From the NCBI RefSeq assembly GCF_007004665.1, contig NZ_ML660054.1:496001-560000 (forward strand): DNA of 64,000 nucleotides, read 5' to 3'. The position numbers were made by a program, and so were the translations under genes. The notes beneath the pieces were generated by a model. That model was not told the DNA's origin, made no database searches, and saw only the letters and a list, made by a program, of their open reading frames with translations. This stretch comes from Denitrobaculum tricleocarpae (lineage in GTDB: Bacteria; Pseudomonadota; Alphaproteobacteria; Kiloniellales; Kiloniellaceae). How positions within the stretch are numbered: position 1 is the stretch's first letter; each line of letters opens with the position of its first letter. Positions 28,591-37,787 of this stretch are shown here, one piece after another.

Positions 28591-29019
28591 TCAGTCCGAG
28601 ACTATCGAGAGACGCAGCTTGATCGTCTGGCCGCTCGCGAGCGTCCCGCCACCGATGGTCAGAAAGAGATCCTGGTCTTGTGCCGGCTTATGGCCGAAAC
28701 CCGCCGCAGCCGCGATCGTGGACTGACCAGCCGAGGAAACCGATACCGATGCCAGAAAACGATCGTCATCTTCTGAATCACCCAGTCGCAAGGTGCGACC
28801 ACTGCCCATCGCACCGTAGGTCATTCGTCCGCCCAGGAAACGTTGCCCGGCGCGGAGCGTTCCGATCCTGATCCGGTCGCCGCTGGTCTCGCTTCCGGTT
28901 GTGACGTATTCGTCGTAGACCACGCGTTGACGGCCACCGTAGTCACCGCCATCGACAGAGCGCATAGGCACGCTTTGAGTGCGCGCATAGTTCGTTGCAT
29001 TGAAATCAGCCATACTCAA
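28591..29019 (-). CDS. Virion protein next to major capsid, unknown
   Basis: 142 residues, glycine- and serine-rich and beta-predicted. Not recognised, but its position (ATGA overlap with the capsid gene, before the terminator and tubular A) suggests a head decoration or head-tail protein. Confidence 0.65.
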   Translation of the reverse strand: MSMADFNATNYARTQSVPMRSVDGGDYGGRQRVVYDEYVTTGSETSGDRIRIGTLRAGQRFLGGRMTYGAMGSGRTLRLGDSEDDDRFLASVSVSSAGQSTIAAAAGFGHKPAQDQDLFLTIGGGTLASGQTIKLRLSIVSD

Positions 29020-29897
29020 ACCTCCTCAACGCCAATTTCGATCACCTTGCTGTCCTGCATCCGGACCGCACCGATACTCATACCGGCCATGACCTGATAG
29101 GACTCGCGCTCGTCGATCCAGGCGACCCGTCCATAAGGCGCTTTCCAGGTTCCCAGATTGACACCGGAACGCAGGAACATGACGCAGGAACGCACCGAGC
29201 CGTTTTTTGGCAGCAGGTGACCGATCTCCGCATCATCCTCAAGCAGATGGAAGTGGCAGCCGTAAAAGTATTTCACAGTGCCGTCAGGCAAGACCCGCTC
29301 GCGGTTAAAGTCGACTGAGCTGACCTGGTTGGTGTTGATGAACTCCCGCTCTTGGCGGGCCGTCCAGAAAACATGACAGGTATCACCGGGCATCAGGGCA
29401 TTAGCCGCCTTGAGCCGTTCGGAAGCGTCCTGAAGCTTCTCAAGCGTAAAACCGGTGCCACCCGCCCCAACCTTTTGTTCGTTCGGCAGCGCAACGGAAT
29501 CCGTGCCGTCTTCGCCGACGTAGGCTGTCCCAAGTGCGGCATCGATGACCGCCTTGTCGAGTTCGCGCGACGCGGCCGCGGCAAAGGCCTGGGTATAGGC
29601 ATTGGTGGGGTCGTTCAGGATTTTCAGCTTGTCGAACTCATCAACAAAATCGCGGATGTAGAAATCCTGCGCCGTTACCCAACGTTTCGCATGGGGCGTG
29701 TTGACCAGTGGAATGTCGGTCGCCCGCCCCTCTTTTTTCTGCATACGGACAGCACCGACCTGATCGAAAGCATGCCGCTTGCCCGACATGGATTCCTCGC
29801 GCACCGCCTGACGCGTCTGGCTCGACATCTGCTGCGCCAGCAACTCGACACCCGTACTGTATGACTGGTAGTTAAAAACCGGAATTTGATCGGACAT
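29016..29897 (-). CDS. Phage major capsid protein
   Basis: 293 residues from ATG 29897 (MSDQIPVFNYQSYSTGVELL). The N-terminal arm, the TDIPLVNTPHAKRWVTAQDF segment, LVDEFDKLKI-like E-loop, and C-terminal YGRVAWIDERESYQVMAGMS are those of the Phage_capsid_2 type, as in BPP-1-like podoviruses. In related phages it directly follows the scaffold gene; here the scaffold lies 20 kb away at 49835-50689. It is the first gene of the left phage block. Confidence 0.85.
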   Translation of the reverse strand: MSDQIPVFNYQSYSTGVELLAQQMSSQTRQAVREESMSGKRHAFDQVGAVRMQKKEGRATDIPLVNTPHAKRWVTAQDFYIRDFVDEFDKLKILNDPTNAYTQAFAAAASRELDKAVIDAALGTAYVGEDGTDSVALPNEQKVGAGGTGFTLEKLQDASERLKAANALMPGDTCHVFWTARQEREFINTNQVSSVDFNRERVLPDGTVKYFYGCHFHLLEDDAEIGHLLPKNGSVRSCVMFLRSGVNLGTWKAPYGRVAWIDERESYQVMAGMSIGAVRMQDSKVIEIGVEEV

Positions 29898-30409
29898 TAA
29901 GTCCTCCAACAATCTACGAATGAGGTGATTGTCGGAGAGGTTGCCACGTCACGGACCACCGCCGGCGCCGTACACCAGCAACATCGTGGCGCTGTTGAAC
30001 GGCGGGCATGGATGATCCGCCTGGACCTTCCCCTTACTTTTTACGCCTGTTGGGGCGGCTGTCTCTCCAAGCTGTCGACAGGGGATCCACTTAGGCACCT
30101 GCACGCCACATTGCAACGCAGGCAGCGCCGGGGATTTCACCCTGATTTTCGAGAGTACACTGCTCGGATTCGGAGGTTGCAGACGGTCACTCTGCTGTTC
30201 CGCCTCAGCGCAGCAACCGGTGTTGCGCGCTTCCGCTGATTTCACCGGAGCCCGCAACCCTCGCGAGCCTCCACTCACACTTCTTAAGGCAGGCTTCTTC
30301 CGCTCTTATCCTCGCTCCATGTGCTAAATATTTTTTTACAAATTGGATAAACGCGCTATTCATGGCGCGAGCCATTAAACGGCCTCCCTGCACGGAGTAT
30401 CGAGTCGTG
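29898..30409. other. Gene-free divergent region at phage block boundary
   Basis: 512 bp between the minus-strand capsid gene and the plus-strand OmpA lipoprotein. Short frames on both strands lack ribosome sites and family features. It should contain both promoters and is the left breakpoint where the capsid-to-scaffold continuity of the phage operon is lost. Confidence 0.4.
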
Positions 30410-30946
30410 ATGTTTAGACCCGCTGTATTCTTGTTCGCTTTGGCCCTAACTGCCTGTCAGTCCGCCCCCTCGGAGGACCCATCGGCTGACACGGGGCAAA
30501 GGACGCTGACAAGCGACGAGCTTCTCCAAAACCAGCTCACGTCTGCCAGGCTGCCGGCCACTTTAAGCGAACGCGGTTTGATTGTTGAGCTGGCGGGCGT
30601 GTCTTTTGCTCCCAACAGCTCTTCTCTCACACCTGCGGCACGATCTCTGCTGCAAAAACTGGCTACGATCGTCAATAGCAGCGAATTTGACACCCGCGTT
30701 CTGACCATCGAGGGTCACACCGATTCCGTTGGCCGGGAGAGTTACAATCTTAAGCTCTCCACGCAACGCGCCGAAGTCGTTGGCCAGGAACTGGTTTTTA
30801 ACCAGGTTCGGGCCGATCGCATTACAACGATCGGATATGGTGAGTCCCGGCCGGTCGCCTCCAATACAAAACCAGACGGCAGCCCGGATCCACAAGGCCA
30901 GGCAAAGAACCGCAGAGTGGACATCGTTATCCAGACAGCGCCCTGA
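30410..30946 (+). CDS. OmpA-family peptidoglycan-binding lipoprotein
   Basis: 178 residues from ATG 30410. Lipoprotein signal with lipobox LTAC (C16). The C-terminal OmpA domain (about 60-178) shows IEGHTDSVGRESYNLKLSTQRA, the peptidoglycan-binding core. An outer-membrane-anchored, wall-binding protein. It precedes the ExeA-like gene by 324 bp on the same strand; both involve the cell envelope, but a joint function is only a guess. Confidence 0.85.
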   Translation: MFRPAVFLFALALTACQSAPSEDPSADTGQRTLTSDELLQNQLTSARLPATLSERGLIVELAGVSFAPNSSSLTPAARSLLQKLATIVNSSEFDTRVLTIEGHTDSVGRESYNLKLSTQRAEVVGQELVFNQVRADRITTIGYGESRPVASNTKPDGSPDPQGQAKNRRVDIVIQTAP

Positions 30947-31270
30947 CAGGCATCACGCGGCAGGCAAGAGTTGATGTTTTTTCAAAATAATTCCCGTAAA
31001 AAGAATTTTATTCTTTGAGTCTTCATGACTTCTGCTTCGAGTGACGTCCGTTTTTCTCAACAAGTCCCACATTGAACAGGGATCAGCTGAGCAGTCGAAC
31101 AAAAAACGCGCGTAATATTTTGAAAACACTCATTTGTCACAACAATGACACTCCAATTTTCGTAAATTCTCCTGCAGGTCCGTGAAGAGTTGAGCGGTCA
31201 ATCACTCTATTACTTCCTCCAGAAAAAGCATGACATGCTGGAGACTGATCGTTGAAGAAGGTTGTGAGGG
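30947..31270. other. AT-rich intergenic region
   Basis: 324 bp, AT-rich, with a short stem AAAGAA/TTCTTT at about 30998-31014 that may end the OmpA transcript. It probably carries the promoter of the ATPase gene. No gene or other element recognised. Confidence 0.4.
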
Positions 31271-34200
31271 ATGTACACCCAGTATTTTGGGTTCCGGAAA
31301 CCACCATTTAAACTAACACCTGATTCGGGGTTCTTTTATTCGAACGCAGTGTTCCTGGACGCCCACAGCAGTCTTTTGGACGCAATAGACGAGCAGCGGG
31401 GTATGAACCTGCTAACCGGGGAACACGGTACCGGCAAAACCACGCTTCTGAAGCGGCTGGCTCAGGATCTCGACGAGACCGTTCATCTTGTCTTTCTGGA
31501 AAACTCGAACCTCACAATTGAGGACCTGGTCGGGTGCTTGCTGGACAAGCTTGGTATCGCAGAGGCTGGACAGACACGCCTCGCGATCGAATCCGAGATC
31601 ATTCAACTACGAGACCATTTGGAGAGCCTGGCGGGTCAGCAGCAGGGCTGCGTTCTTTTCATTGACGATGCGCAGAATTTGCCTTCGGACACATTGAATG
31701 CCCTGCCTTTGCTGTTGCAGTCGGAAGACGGCAAAAATCTCTTACAAATCGTGCTGTCGGCATCACCGGAGCTGCCGGTCAGGCTTACAGACCCCGGGAT
31801 GTCCGCCGTTTCGAAACTTGTCGCGGTCCAGGCCCGCCTCGACCGTCTTCCTGCGAACGAAATCGCTGCCTTCATCGATCACCAAATCCGGGTCGCGGGC
31901 AGTATGCGTTCTGACATTTTCTCCGAGCCGGCGATCCGCGAAATCACGCAGACCACATCCGGCCGTCCCCGCGACATCAATCAGGTTTGTGACAAGGCGC
32001 TTGAAATTGCCTACCGCCAGAGAACTCAGGTCGTTACCCGCGAGATCATAAGACAGACATCGAGCCCCGCCTGGCTTGAAATGGAAACGGCACAAAAGGA
32101 TACTCCATCGCCCGTAAAGCCGATCAAGACTTTGATCAGCAAGGCTGCCGAAAGCATCTCCCGACCCACGTTACTTAAAACGCCAAACTTGCCGAAAGGC
32201 GCCCTAACGGGGCCAAAACAACTGGCAACTCAGGTCACGAAACGAATAGCGCCCCTTCTCGGCTCACTTGCGAACAACGGCGCGTCACTTGGCAAGCCGA
32301 TGTTGAGCTGGGGCCGGAAAACACTTGATAGACTTGGCATCGTCTTGCTCATCGCAATTGCCAAACTCTGGAAGTTCTTGGCCCACACTTCAATTCTTCT
32401 AAAACACTTGTTCACACGCAGCGTCAGCGCGGTTCAGGGTTTATCGCGGCAAGGAAGTTTTAGACTTCGGCGGCGACATGCCTGGATTGCGGCGGGACTT
32501 GCCGTCATAGCGGCCTTCATCGGCCTGCTCGCGATTGCTCCAGAACCGGGTTCGGAACAGTTAGCTCAACGCACAACATCGGAAACCGCATCTGGCAAGG
32601 CGTTGAATAGCTCTGAGGAACAAACCGCTGCAGAAGAGTCTTCTGGTCGTCAGCTGAGTCAGATTTCTGAGCTGCGCGCTGTACTTGCTCAACGGGATCT
32701 GGACCTGAAAACCACGACTTCGAACCGCAATTATCTCCAAAAACGTGTCGCGGCCTTAACCAAGGAACGTGATGATCTGACAATCAAGAATTCGCAGATC
32801 AAATTCGCCCACGACCAGCTGGAACTCACTCTAGCGGCAACACTCAAACAGCTCGCCGATGTGAAGAACGATCTGACCACTGCGCGGGCGCTGGCAAGGC
32901 TGCCCGGTAATGATCTCGATAGCGGCGAAGGTTCTGCCAAGTTTGTCGGTACTTCCGGAAACGCCGTCGTCGCACAACCTGTGGCGCCAGATCCGGAGGG
33001 CACGGCAACGAGCGCGGATATCGCCGTAGCACAGTCTCCGTCGACATCGGTGAAGGAGTTGGAGGGCACTTCGCCCGAAACGGCCGAAGTTCGGGAGACC
33101 GAGATCGTAAGCTTGAATCCGGTAGCGCCGGACGAGCCGATGGATTACATCAGCGACACTGCAGATCCACTTGTTACCGAGACGAGTAGTCTTGTAATCA
33201 AAGACGACGACACTCCGATTATCGCCGGTATCCCCCAAATCACTGAAGACACGCAGCCTCAGGCCACAGATACGGACGCTCGCAACGCCTCGCCAGACAA
33301 ACTGAATGCCGCCTCACAGCAAACCACCGCGCTCTCCGCGCCGGCCGACGAGCTCCCGAAAGCCGCGAAAAGAACCTTTAGCGACCACACGGTCGCCTTA
33401 CTTCTACACAAGGCACGGCGTCTTTACCTTAAGGATATGCTCACGACACCGGCAGGCAACAATGCCTACGAGGTTTATCAGCAGATACTTGAAGGCTATC
33501 CTGGTCAATCCAGAGCCATTGCAGGCATAGAGAAGATCGCGGGTCGTTACCTTGACTGGGCAAAAGCCGAGGTCCAGAACGGTAACAACACAAAGGCGTT
33601 GCGATATTATAAAAAGGCCCTCTCCGTCCTCCCTGAAGATCCGGAGATAGCCGCTCAAATTGCGGCGCTTGAGGGAACTCGACCAACCTCAACATCTACC
33701 GCGGCTCCGTTACCCGCAGCTCCGAAACCGGAAAGAACTGCGGAGGCAGTCCAGCGAGAGGCCGATCCACAGCAGAGTGAGGCCGCACGGGCCCGTCTGA
33801 AAACCCTGCGGATCGAGGTGAGCGAGCGCAGTCTGCTGCGCTCCGTCGAAGCTGGAAACCTCGAAATTACAGGCCTTCTCATCGATGCCGGCATCTCGCC
33901 GGACGCGCAGAATACCAGCAAACAGACTGCCCTGCTGACAGCAGCAATCAACGGCGACAAAGCCATCACAAGGCTCCTTCTCGAGCGCGGTGCGAACGTC
34001 AATAAGACAAACAGCATGGGCCGCTCGCCCCTGCTTGCCGCGGCTTGGAACGGAAACGCGGCACTGGTGTCCATCTTACTCGACGGTGGCGCGGAGATTG
34101 AGAGCACCAGCAACGAGGGCTGGAACGCTCTTATGTATGCTGCCTGGAACGGGCACGCCTCAACGGTTCGCGCGCTCCTGAAGAAGGGTGTCAAAGTCGA

Positions 34201-34381
34201 CGCCGTCAACGCGCAGGGCTGGACAGCGCTTATGAACGCAGCCTGGAACGGACACAGCGAAGCGGTCCGCGTTCTTCTGGAGCATGGCGCCAACCCTGGT
34301 CACGAGACACCCGCAGGTGAAACCGCGCTCCTGGTGGCGTCCCAACAGGGACACCGCGAGACCGCGCTTTTGCTCGAATAG
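31271..34381 (+). CDS. ExeA-type AAA ATPase fused to TPR and ankyrin repeats
   Basis: 1036 residues. Residues 1-270 form an ExeA/GspA-type ATPase: N-terminal YFGFRKPPFKLTPDSGFFY, Walker A GEHGTGKTT at 50-58, Walker B VLFIDDAQ at 128-135, and a sensor-like SGRPRDINQVCDKAL. A membrane helix lies at about 405-426. A coiled coil covers 460-537, a disordered acidic part 545-700, a TPR-like pair 722-795, and about five and a half ankyrin repeats 850-1036, with AAWNGH repeated. The topology implies a cytoplasmic ATPase and periplasmic TPR/ankyrin domains. ExeA normally pairs with a peptidoglycan-binding ExeB for secretin assembly. The ankyrin fusion is unusual. No secretin is visible nearby. Confidence 0.85.
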   Translation: MYTQYFGFRKPPFKLTPDSGFFYSNAVFLDAHSSLLDAIDEQRGMNLLTGEHGTGKTTLLKRLAQDLDETVHLVFLENSNLTIEDLVGCLLDKLGIAEAGQTRLAIESEIIQLRDHLESLAGQQQGCVLFIDDAQNLPSDTLNALPLLLQSEDGKNLLQIVLSASPELPVRLTDPGMSAVSKLVAVQARLDRLPANEIAAFIDHQIRVAGSMRSDIFSEPAIREITQTTSGRPRDINQVCDKALEIAYRQRTQVVTREIIRQTSSPAWLEMETAQKDTPSPVKPIKTLISKAAESISRPTLLKTPNLPKGALTGPKQLATQVTKRIAPLLGSLANNGASLGKPMLSWGRKTLDRLGIVLLIAIAKLWKFLAHTSILLKHLFTRSVSAVQGLSRQGSFRLRRRHAWIAAGLAVIAAFIGLLAIAPEPGSEQLAQRTTSETASGKALNSSEEQTAAEESSGRQLSQISELRAVLAQRDLDLKTTTSNRNYLQKRVAALTKERDDLTIKNSQIKFAHDQLELTLAATLKQLADVKNDLTTARALARLPGNDLDSGEGSAKFVGTSGNAVVAQPVAPDPEGTATSADIAVAQSPSTSVKELEGTSPETAEVRETEIVSLNPVAPDEPMDYISDTADPLVTETSSLVIKDDDTPIIAGIPQITEDTQPQATDTDARNASPDKLNAASQQTTALSAPADELPKAAKRTFSDHTVALLLHKARRLYLKDMLTTPAGNNAYEVYQQILEGYPGQSRAIAGIEKIAGRYLDWAKAEVQNGNNTKALRYYKKALSVLPEDPEIAAQIAALEGTRPTSTSTAAPLPAAPKPERTAEAVQREADPQQSEAARARLKTLRIEVSERSLLRSVEAGNLEITGLLIDAGISPDAQNTSKQTALLTAAINGDKAITRLLLERGANVNKTNSMGRSPLLAAAWNGNAALVSILLDGGAEIESTSNEGWNALMYAAWNGHASTVRALLKKGVKVDAVNAQGWTALMNAAWNGHSEAVRVLLEHGANPGHETPAGETALLVASQQGHRETALLLE

Positions 34382-34569
34382 ATCTCGTCTGCCACTACAG
34401 TCCAATGCGCCCGAACAAGCACATGCAGCGTTTTTTGCATTGCATTTCCGCCTGTCTCCCACTTTCATTCCAGTGAATTGTCAGAGGCCTAACCCTTGCC
34501 GTTGGAGTCGCAGCAAGCCAACGAGCCCCACAGGGTCGTATCGCAAGCCCAACAGAGGGAAGCAGTCAG

Positions 34570-35418
34570 ATGAAACGATTTCTCACCATTGGCGGCGGCG
34601 TTGTCGCGGTCATTGCCACTCTCTGGTTCGTTGTGGCCACCTTCGTATTCCCGTCTATAGGATCCGTGGTCAAGGCTGCGGTCGAAAAGATTGGCTCAGA
34701 TCTGACGCAGACAACCGTCCGCCTCGATGACGCCCAGATTTCCTTGACGGATGGCAGGGGCAGCCTGCACGGCCTGCACATGACCAACCCCAGCGGTTTC
34801 GAGGACACCGATGCCTTTGCCTTCGAACTGATTGCCGTTCAAGTAGACCTTACGACCATCACGAGCGACGTTGTCGTGATCGATGAAATTATCGTCGAAA
34901 AGCCGCGTATCCGCTACGAGATCGGGCAGAAAGGCACGAACATCGACACCATTCGCGGCAATGTAGAATCTCAACAGTCTGCCGGGACTTCGTCCGACGA
35001 TGGTCCGGGCCGGTCTTTCATCATCAAAAACCTCTATCTGCGCGACGGCACTGTCAGTGTGGCGGCAACCGGCCTCTTTGATGAACAGCTCGCCGTGCCC
35101 CTGCCCGATATTCACCTGACGGACGTGGGTCAGGACGGTGCCGGCGCGAGCCCCGGGGATATCGTCGAACAGACCCTGGCAGCCGTTGGAAGCGGGATCA
35201 CGACGGCCGTGGCCGACGTCGACCTGGATAGCATTCGTCGGGGCGCCGAGGATCTCGCGACAGATGCAGGCGAAGTCATCGAGGACGCGGCTGAAGAAAC
35301 CGGCAAGGCCGCCAGCGACGTCGGCGAAGCCATTGGCGAAGGCGCTGAACAGGCTGGCGAAGCGATCAGCGAAGGCGCCGAGTCCGCCGGCGAAGCTATC
35401 AAAAGTCTCTTCGATTGA
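34570..35418 (+). CDS. AsmA-like membrane-anchored protein with acidic helical tail
   Basis: 282 residues. N-terminal membrane helix (about 5-27), then an AsmA/DUF748-like beta region (VRLDDAQISLTDGRGSLHGL, VVVIDEIIVEKPRIRYE) to about 190. The tail (about 225-278) is an Ala/Gly/Glu repeat of EAIGEGAEQAGEAISEGAE type, resembling LEA amphipathic helices. AsmA relatives act in outer-membrane lipid transport. GAGGGAAG precedes the ATG. Confidence 0.72.
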   Translation: MKRFLTIGGGVVAVIATLWFVVATFVFPSIGSVVKAAVEKIGSDLTQTTVRLDDAQISLTDGRGSLHGLHMTNPSGFEDTDAFAFELIAVQVDLTTITSDVVVIDEIIVEKPRIRYEIGQKGTNIDTIRGNVESQQSAGTSSDDGPGRSFIIKNLYLRDGTVSVAATGLFDEQLAVPLPDIHLTDVGQDGAGASPGDIVEQTLAAVGSGITTAVADVDLDSIRRGAEDLATDAGEVIEDAAEETGKAASDVGEAIGEGAEQAGEAISEGAESAGEAIKSLFD

Positions 35419-35454
35419 CGACAGCCCAGCCATCCAGGGGGCCATGACAACCCG

Positions 35455-36354
35455 CTAGGCGACCGCGCTTCTGTCGCCGGGCAAGCGCCTGACCTCGTCA
35501 TGATAGTCACGGACCATCTGTTTGGTGATATCGCCCACATCAAAGCGATAAGGCCCGATCTGCGAGACCGGACAGACTTCGGCCGCACTCCCGGTCAAAA
35601 AGCACTGCTCGAAACCCTCGAGTTCGTCAGGCCTGATGGCCCGCTCAATGACCCGGATCTGACGCCGTTGCGCCAGCTCCATAACGGTCTGCCGTGTGAT
35701 CCCATTCAGGAAGCAGTCGGGGTCCGGTGTGTGCAGGGCTCCATCTTTGACGAAGAAGACATTGGCGCCCGTCGCCTCCGCGACGAGGCCGCGGTGGTCA
35801 AACATCAGGGCATCGTCGTAGCCGGCTTGCTCCGCCGCATGCTTCGACAGTGTACATATCATATACAGACCCGCTGCCTTGGCCTGAGTCGGGGCGCAAT
35901 CGGGAGGCGGCCTGCGCCAGTCGGAAATCGTCAGACGAAGGCCGGCTTCCAGGGCATCCGGCGTGAAGTAGCTCGGCCACTCCCAACTCGCCATTGCCAC
36001 ATTTAGTCCGCTGTCCTGCGCCGCGACGCCCATCATTCCGCTGCCCCGCCAGATGACCCTGCGCAGATAACCGTCGGAAAGCCCGCTCGCCCGGATCACC
36101 TCCTGCGCTGCTTCATCAAGCTCATCGGCGCTGTAAGGACAGTCCATGCCCATAATCCGGCAGGAATTGATCAGGCGTTCGCCATGGGCCTTCAGCTTAA
36201 AGACCCGGCCAGCGTAGAACCGTTCGCCTTCAAATACGCTGCTGCCGTAGTGCAGGCCGTGGGTCAGGACATGAACCTTGGCATCGCCCCAGGGCAACAG
36301 AGCCCCGTTGAGCCAGATCGTGCCTTCACGCTGGTCGAAAGGAATAATTGCCAT
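35455..36354 (-). CDS. ilvE: Branched-chain amino acid aminotransferase
   Basis: 299 residues from ATG 36354 (MAIIPFDQREGTIWLNG). PLP class IV fold: HVLTHGLHYGSSVFEGERFY near 30-50, the Schiff-base lysine in CTLSKHAAEQAG, EATGANVFFV and FLNGITRQTVMELA. It makes or degrades Leu, Ile and Val. An ordinary chromosomal gene lying between the two phage blocks, which argues that the phage genes are old and rearranged rather than an intact prophage. Confidence 0.93.
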   Translation of the reverse strand: MAIIPFDQREGTIWLNGALLPWGDAKVHVLTHGLHYGSSVFEGERFYAGRVFKLKAHGERLINSCRIMGMDCPYSADELDEAAQEVIRASGLSDGYLRRVIWRGSGMMGVAAQDSGLNVAMASWEWPSYFTPDALEAGLRLTISDWRRPPPDCAPTQAKAAGLYMICTLSKHAAEQAGYDDALMFDHRGLVAEATGANVFFVKDGALHTPDPDCFLNGITRQTVMELAQRRQIRVIERAIRPDELEGFEQCFLTGSAAEVCPVSQIGPYRFDVGDITKQMVRDYHDEVRRLPGDRSAVA

Positions 36355-36731
36355 GATTTTCCTCACCCATCATATGATTGTGTCGTCAACATGGTCTTAA
36401 CGGAAACAATCATATCTAATAGGTCAGTATTACTGACATGTTTTTCCTGCACGGCAGCTATGCGTCCTGGATCTGGAGCGTCCCCAAGACGACTGAAACA
36501 CATCGGCCGGAAAGTGAGGGAGCCGTGATGCGGTCCAGGAGGACACACGAACGTTCTGCGCATTGCGCCAGACTGCGTAACATCAGGCATAAAAAAATCC
36601 CGCTCGGGCTCATGCCTTTGCGGGATTCGGACCCATTGGCCCAACGCAAAAATCGCAAATTCTGACTTCTAAGTCAACGACTTGGGGATAAGTCTGGCCG
36701 CAAGCTGTAAAAATCGTGACGCGTTCTCAAT
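36355..36731. other. Intergenic region with ilvE promoter and a terminator
   Basis: 377 bp. The right part holds the minus-strand terminator of the immunity array (36591-36627). The left part should carry the ilvE promoter. No gene supported. Confidence 0.4.
36591..36627 (-). terminator. Rho-independent terminator at end of immunity array
   Basis: On the minus strand AATCCCGC and GCGGGATT pair around a 16-base loop, followed by a run of seven T. It ends the minus-strand unit that begins with the toxin gene at 42251. Confidence 0.75.
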
Positions 36732-37226
36732 CTAAGCCTCGTCGCCTTCAGGCTCTACCTCGGCTTCTGCGTCATGCGAGCAGCTGACGCTCTCGACCTT
36801 GCCGTCCAGCAGCCAGACCTGAATGCCCAGAGCGTGGTAATCAAGCACCTGGTAAGGCGCTGCCTCATCGTCTTCGCTGAGGTCGAGTTCGTCATTCTCG
36901 TCCGGCTCGGCGCCAAGAATCTCGGCCAGCTCTTCCATGCTCGACTCAATGACGTTGACGTCGTTACACATAAAGACTTCGCGCGAAATGATGGTATCGA
37001 CGAGGCCATCCTGGGTGTAGATATCGATGTCAACGCCGCTGACTTTGAAGTGGCTTTCCTTGTAGCCGGCGACTTCCGGATAGTGCTCAAGCCGCAGGCC
37101 GAGCATCTTTGTATAGTCTGCAATCGGTGTGCGGAACGAGACCGGCCCGAGCCGCTCGTTTGGCACCCAATCCCACTGGAAAGCCGCGCCATCGACTTCC
37201 TCGGTGCTTACATCCTCTGCCATCAT
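36732..37226 (-). CDS. Putative immunity protein, paralogue of the 37788 gene
   Basis: 164 residues, acidic (several ED/DE runs), intracellular. Not a named family, but it is clearly homologous to residues 60-195 of the neighbouring 199-residue CPCC protein: both have WDWVPNER, GP(I/V)SF, ELDLSEDD/EFDLSEDD, a tract ending in LDY, and VESVSCSHD. It lacks the cysteine-rich N-terminus. Its place in an array after a toxin gene suggests immunity; the target toxin is unknown. Confidence 0.7.
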   Translation of the reverse strand: MMAEDVSTEEVDGAAFQWDWVPNERLGPVSFRTPIADYTKMLGLRLEHYPEVAGYKESHFKVSGVDIDIYTQDGLVDTIISREVFMCNDVNVIESSMEELAEILGAEPDENDELDLSEDDEAAPYQVLDYHALGIQVWLLDGKVESVSCSHDAEAEVEPEGDEA

Positions 37227-37787
37227 CCCAACCTTTGCCCTTTACGCCTGCCAAGAGCCTGACCGCTATTCACATCGTTCGTGAATGATTTAAGTCAGTC
37301 TCCGTGCCTTTATCCCAAAACCCGACTGCGCCCAGACCGGGATACGACTGAGCGGAATATTGCCGATGAGCCTCACAATCGCACCCGGCGCCACACGCAT
37401 TTACGCACATACAAACATTTCCGGGTATTCCGATCGTCAGCCTGTGCTCCTTAATGGCACAAGGATGATTACCAAAGTGTTTTCAACACCCCACTCCGGC
37501 TTGTTGCTCGCGCGGTTTAGAGCAGGCTTTCTGCGGAATTAACCGGCGCAAAAAACTATAATTCCGCCAGGTTTACTGATCTGCGGCCTTTTCCGAGTTA
37601 TCATTCCGCGATGTGGAAAATCCAGGCTCGTGAGCGGAAAGAAACCAAAATCACCCTTTGCGATGATCCGGCGGGCAGCCAGGTCTACAGCCCGTCCACC
37701 CGTTTAATTTCAATTCATGCCACAAACGCCCGAGTTTTTGAGGGCTCGCATACGAGCGGAATACTGCCGAATGATTTCGGCGTATCG
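37227..37787. other. 561-bp region without intact gene; possible mobile-element scar
   Basis: No supported gene. A 20-odd-bp motif (GAGCGGAATA, one mismatch, TGCCGA) occurs at about 37348 and again at about 37755, in direct orientation about 408 bp apart, and several GCGGAATT/AATTCCGC inverted pieces lie between. This could be a degraded insertion sequence. I could not name one. Confidence 0.3.

Noticed and set aside
21640-29897. Diversity-generating retroelement, as in BPP-1
   Set aside because: The phage genes resemble that group, but there is no reverse transcriptase, no template/variable repeat pair and no Mtd-like fibre.
29949-30393. Two minus-strand frames (109 and 62 codons) before the capsid gene
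   Set aside because: Composition and starts look like chance; no similarity to scaffold or other phage proteins.
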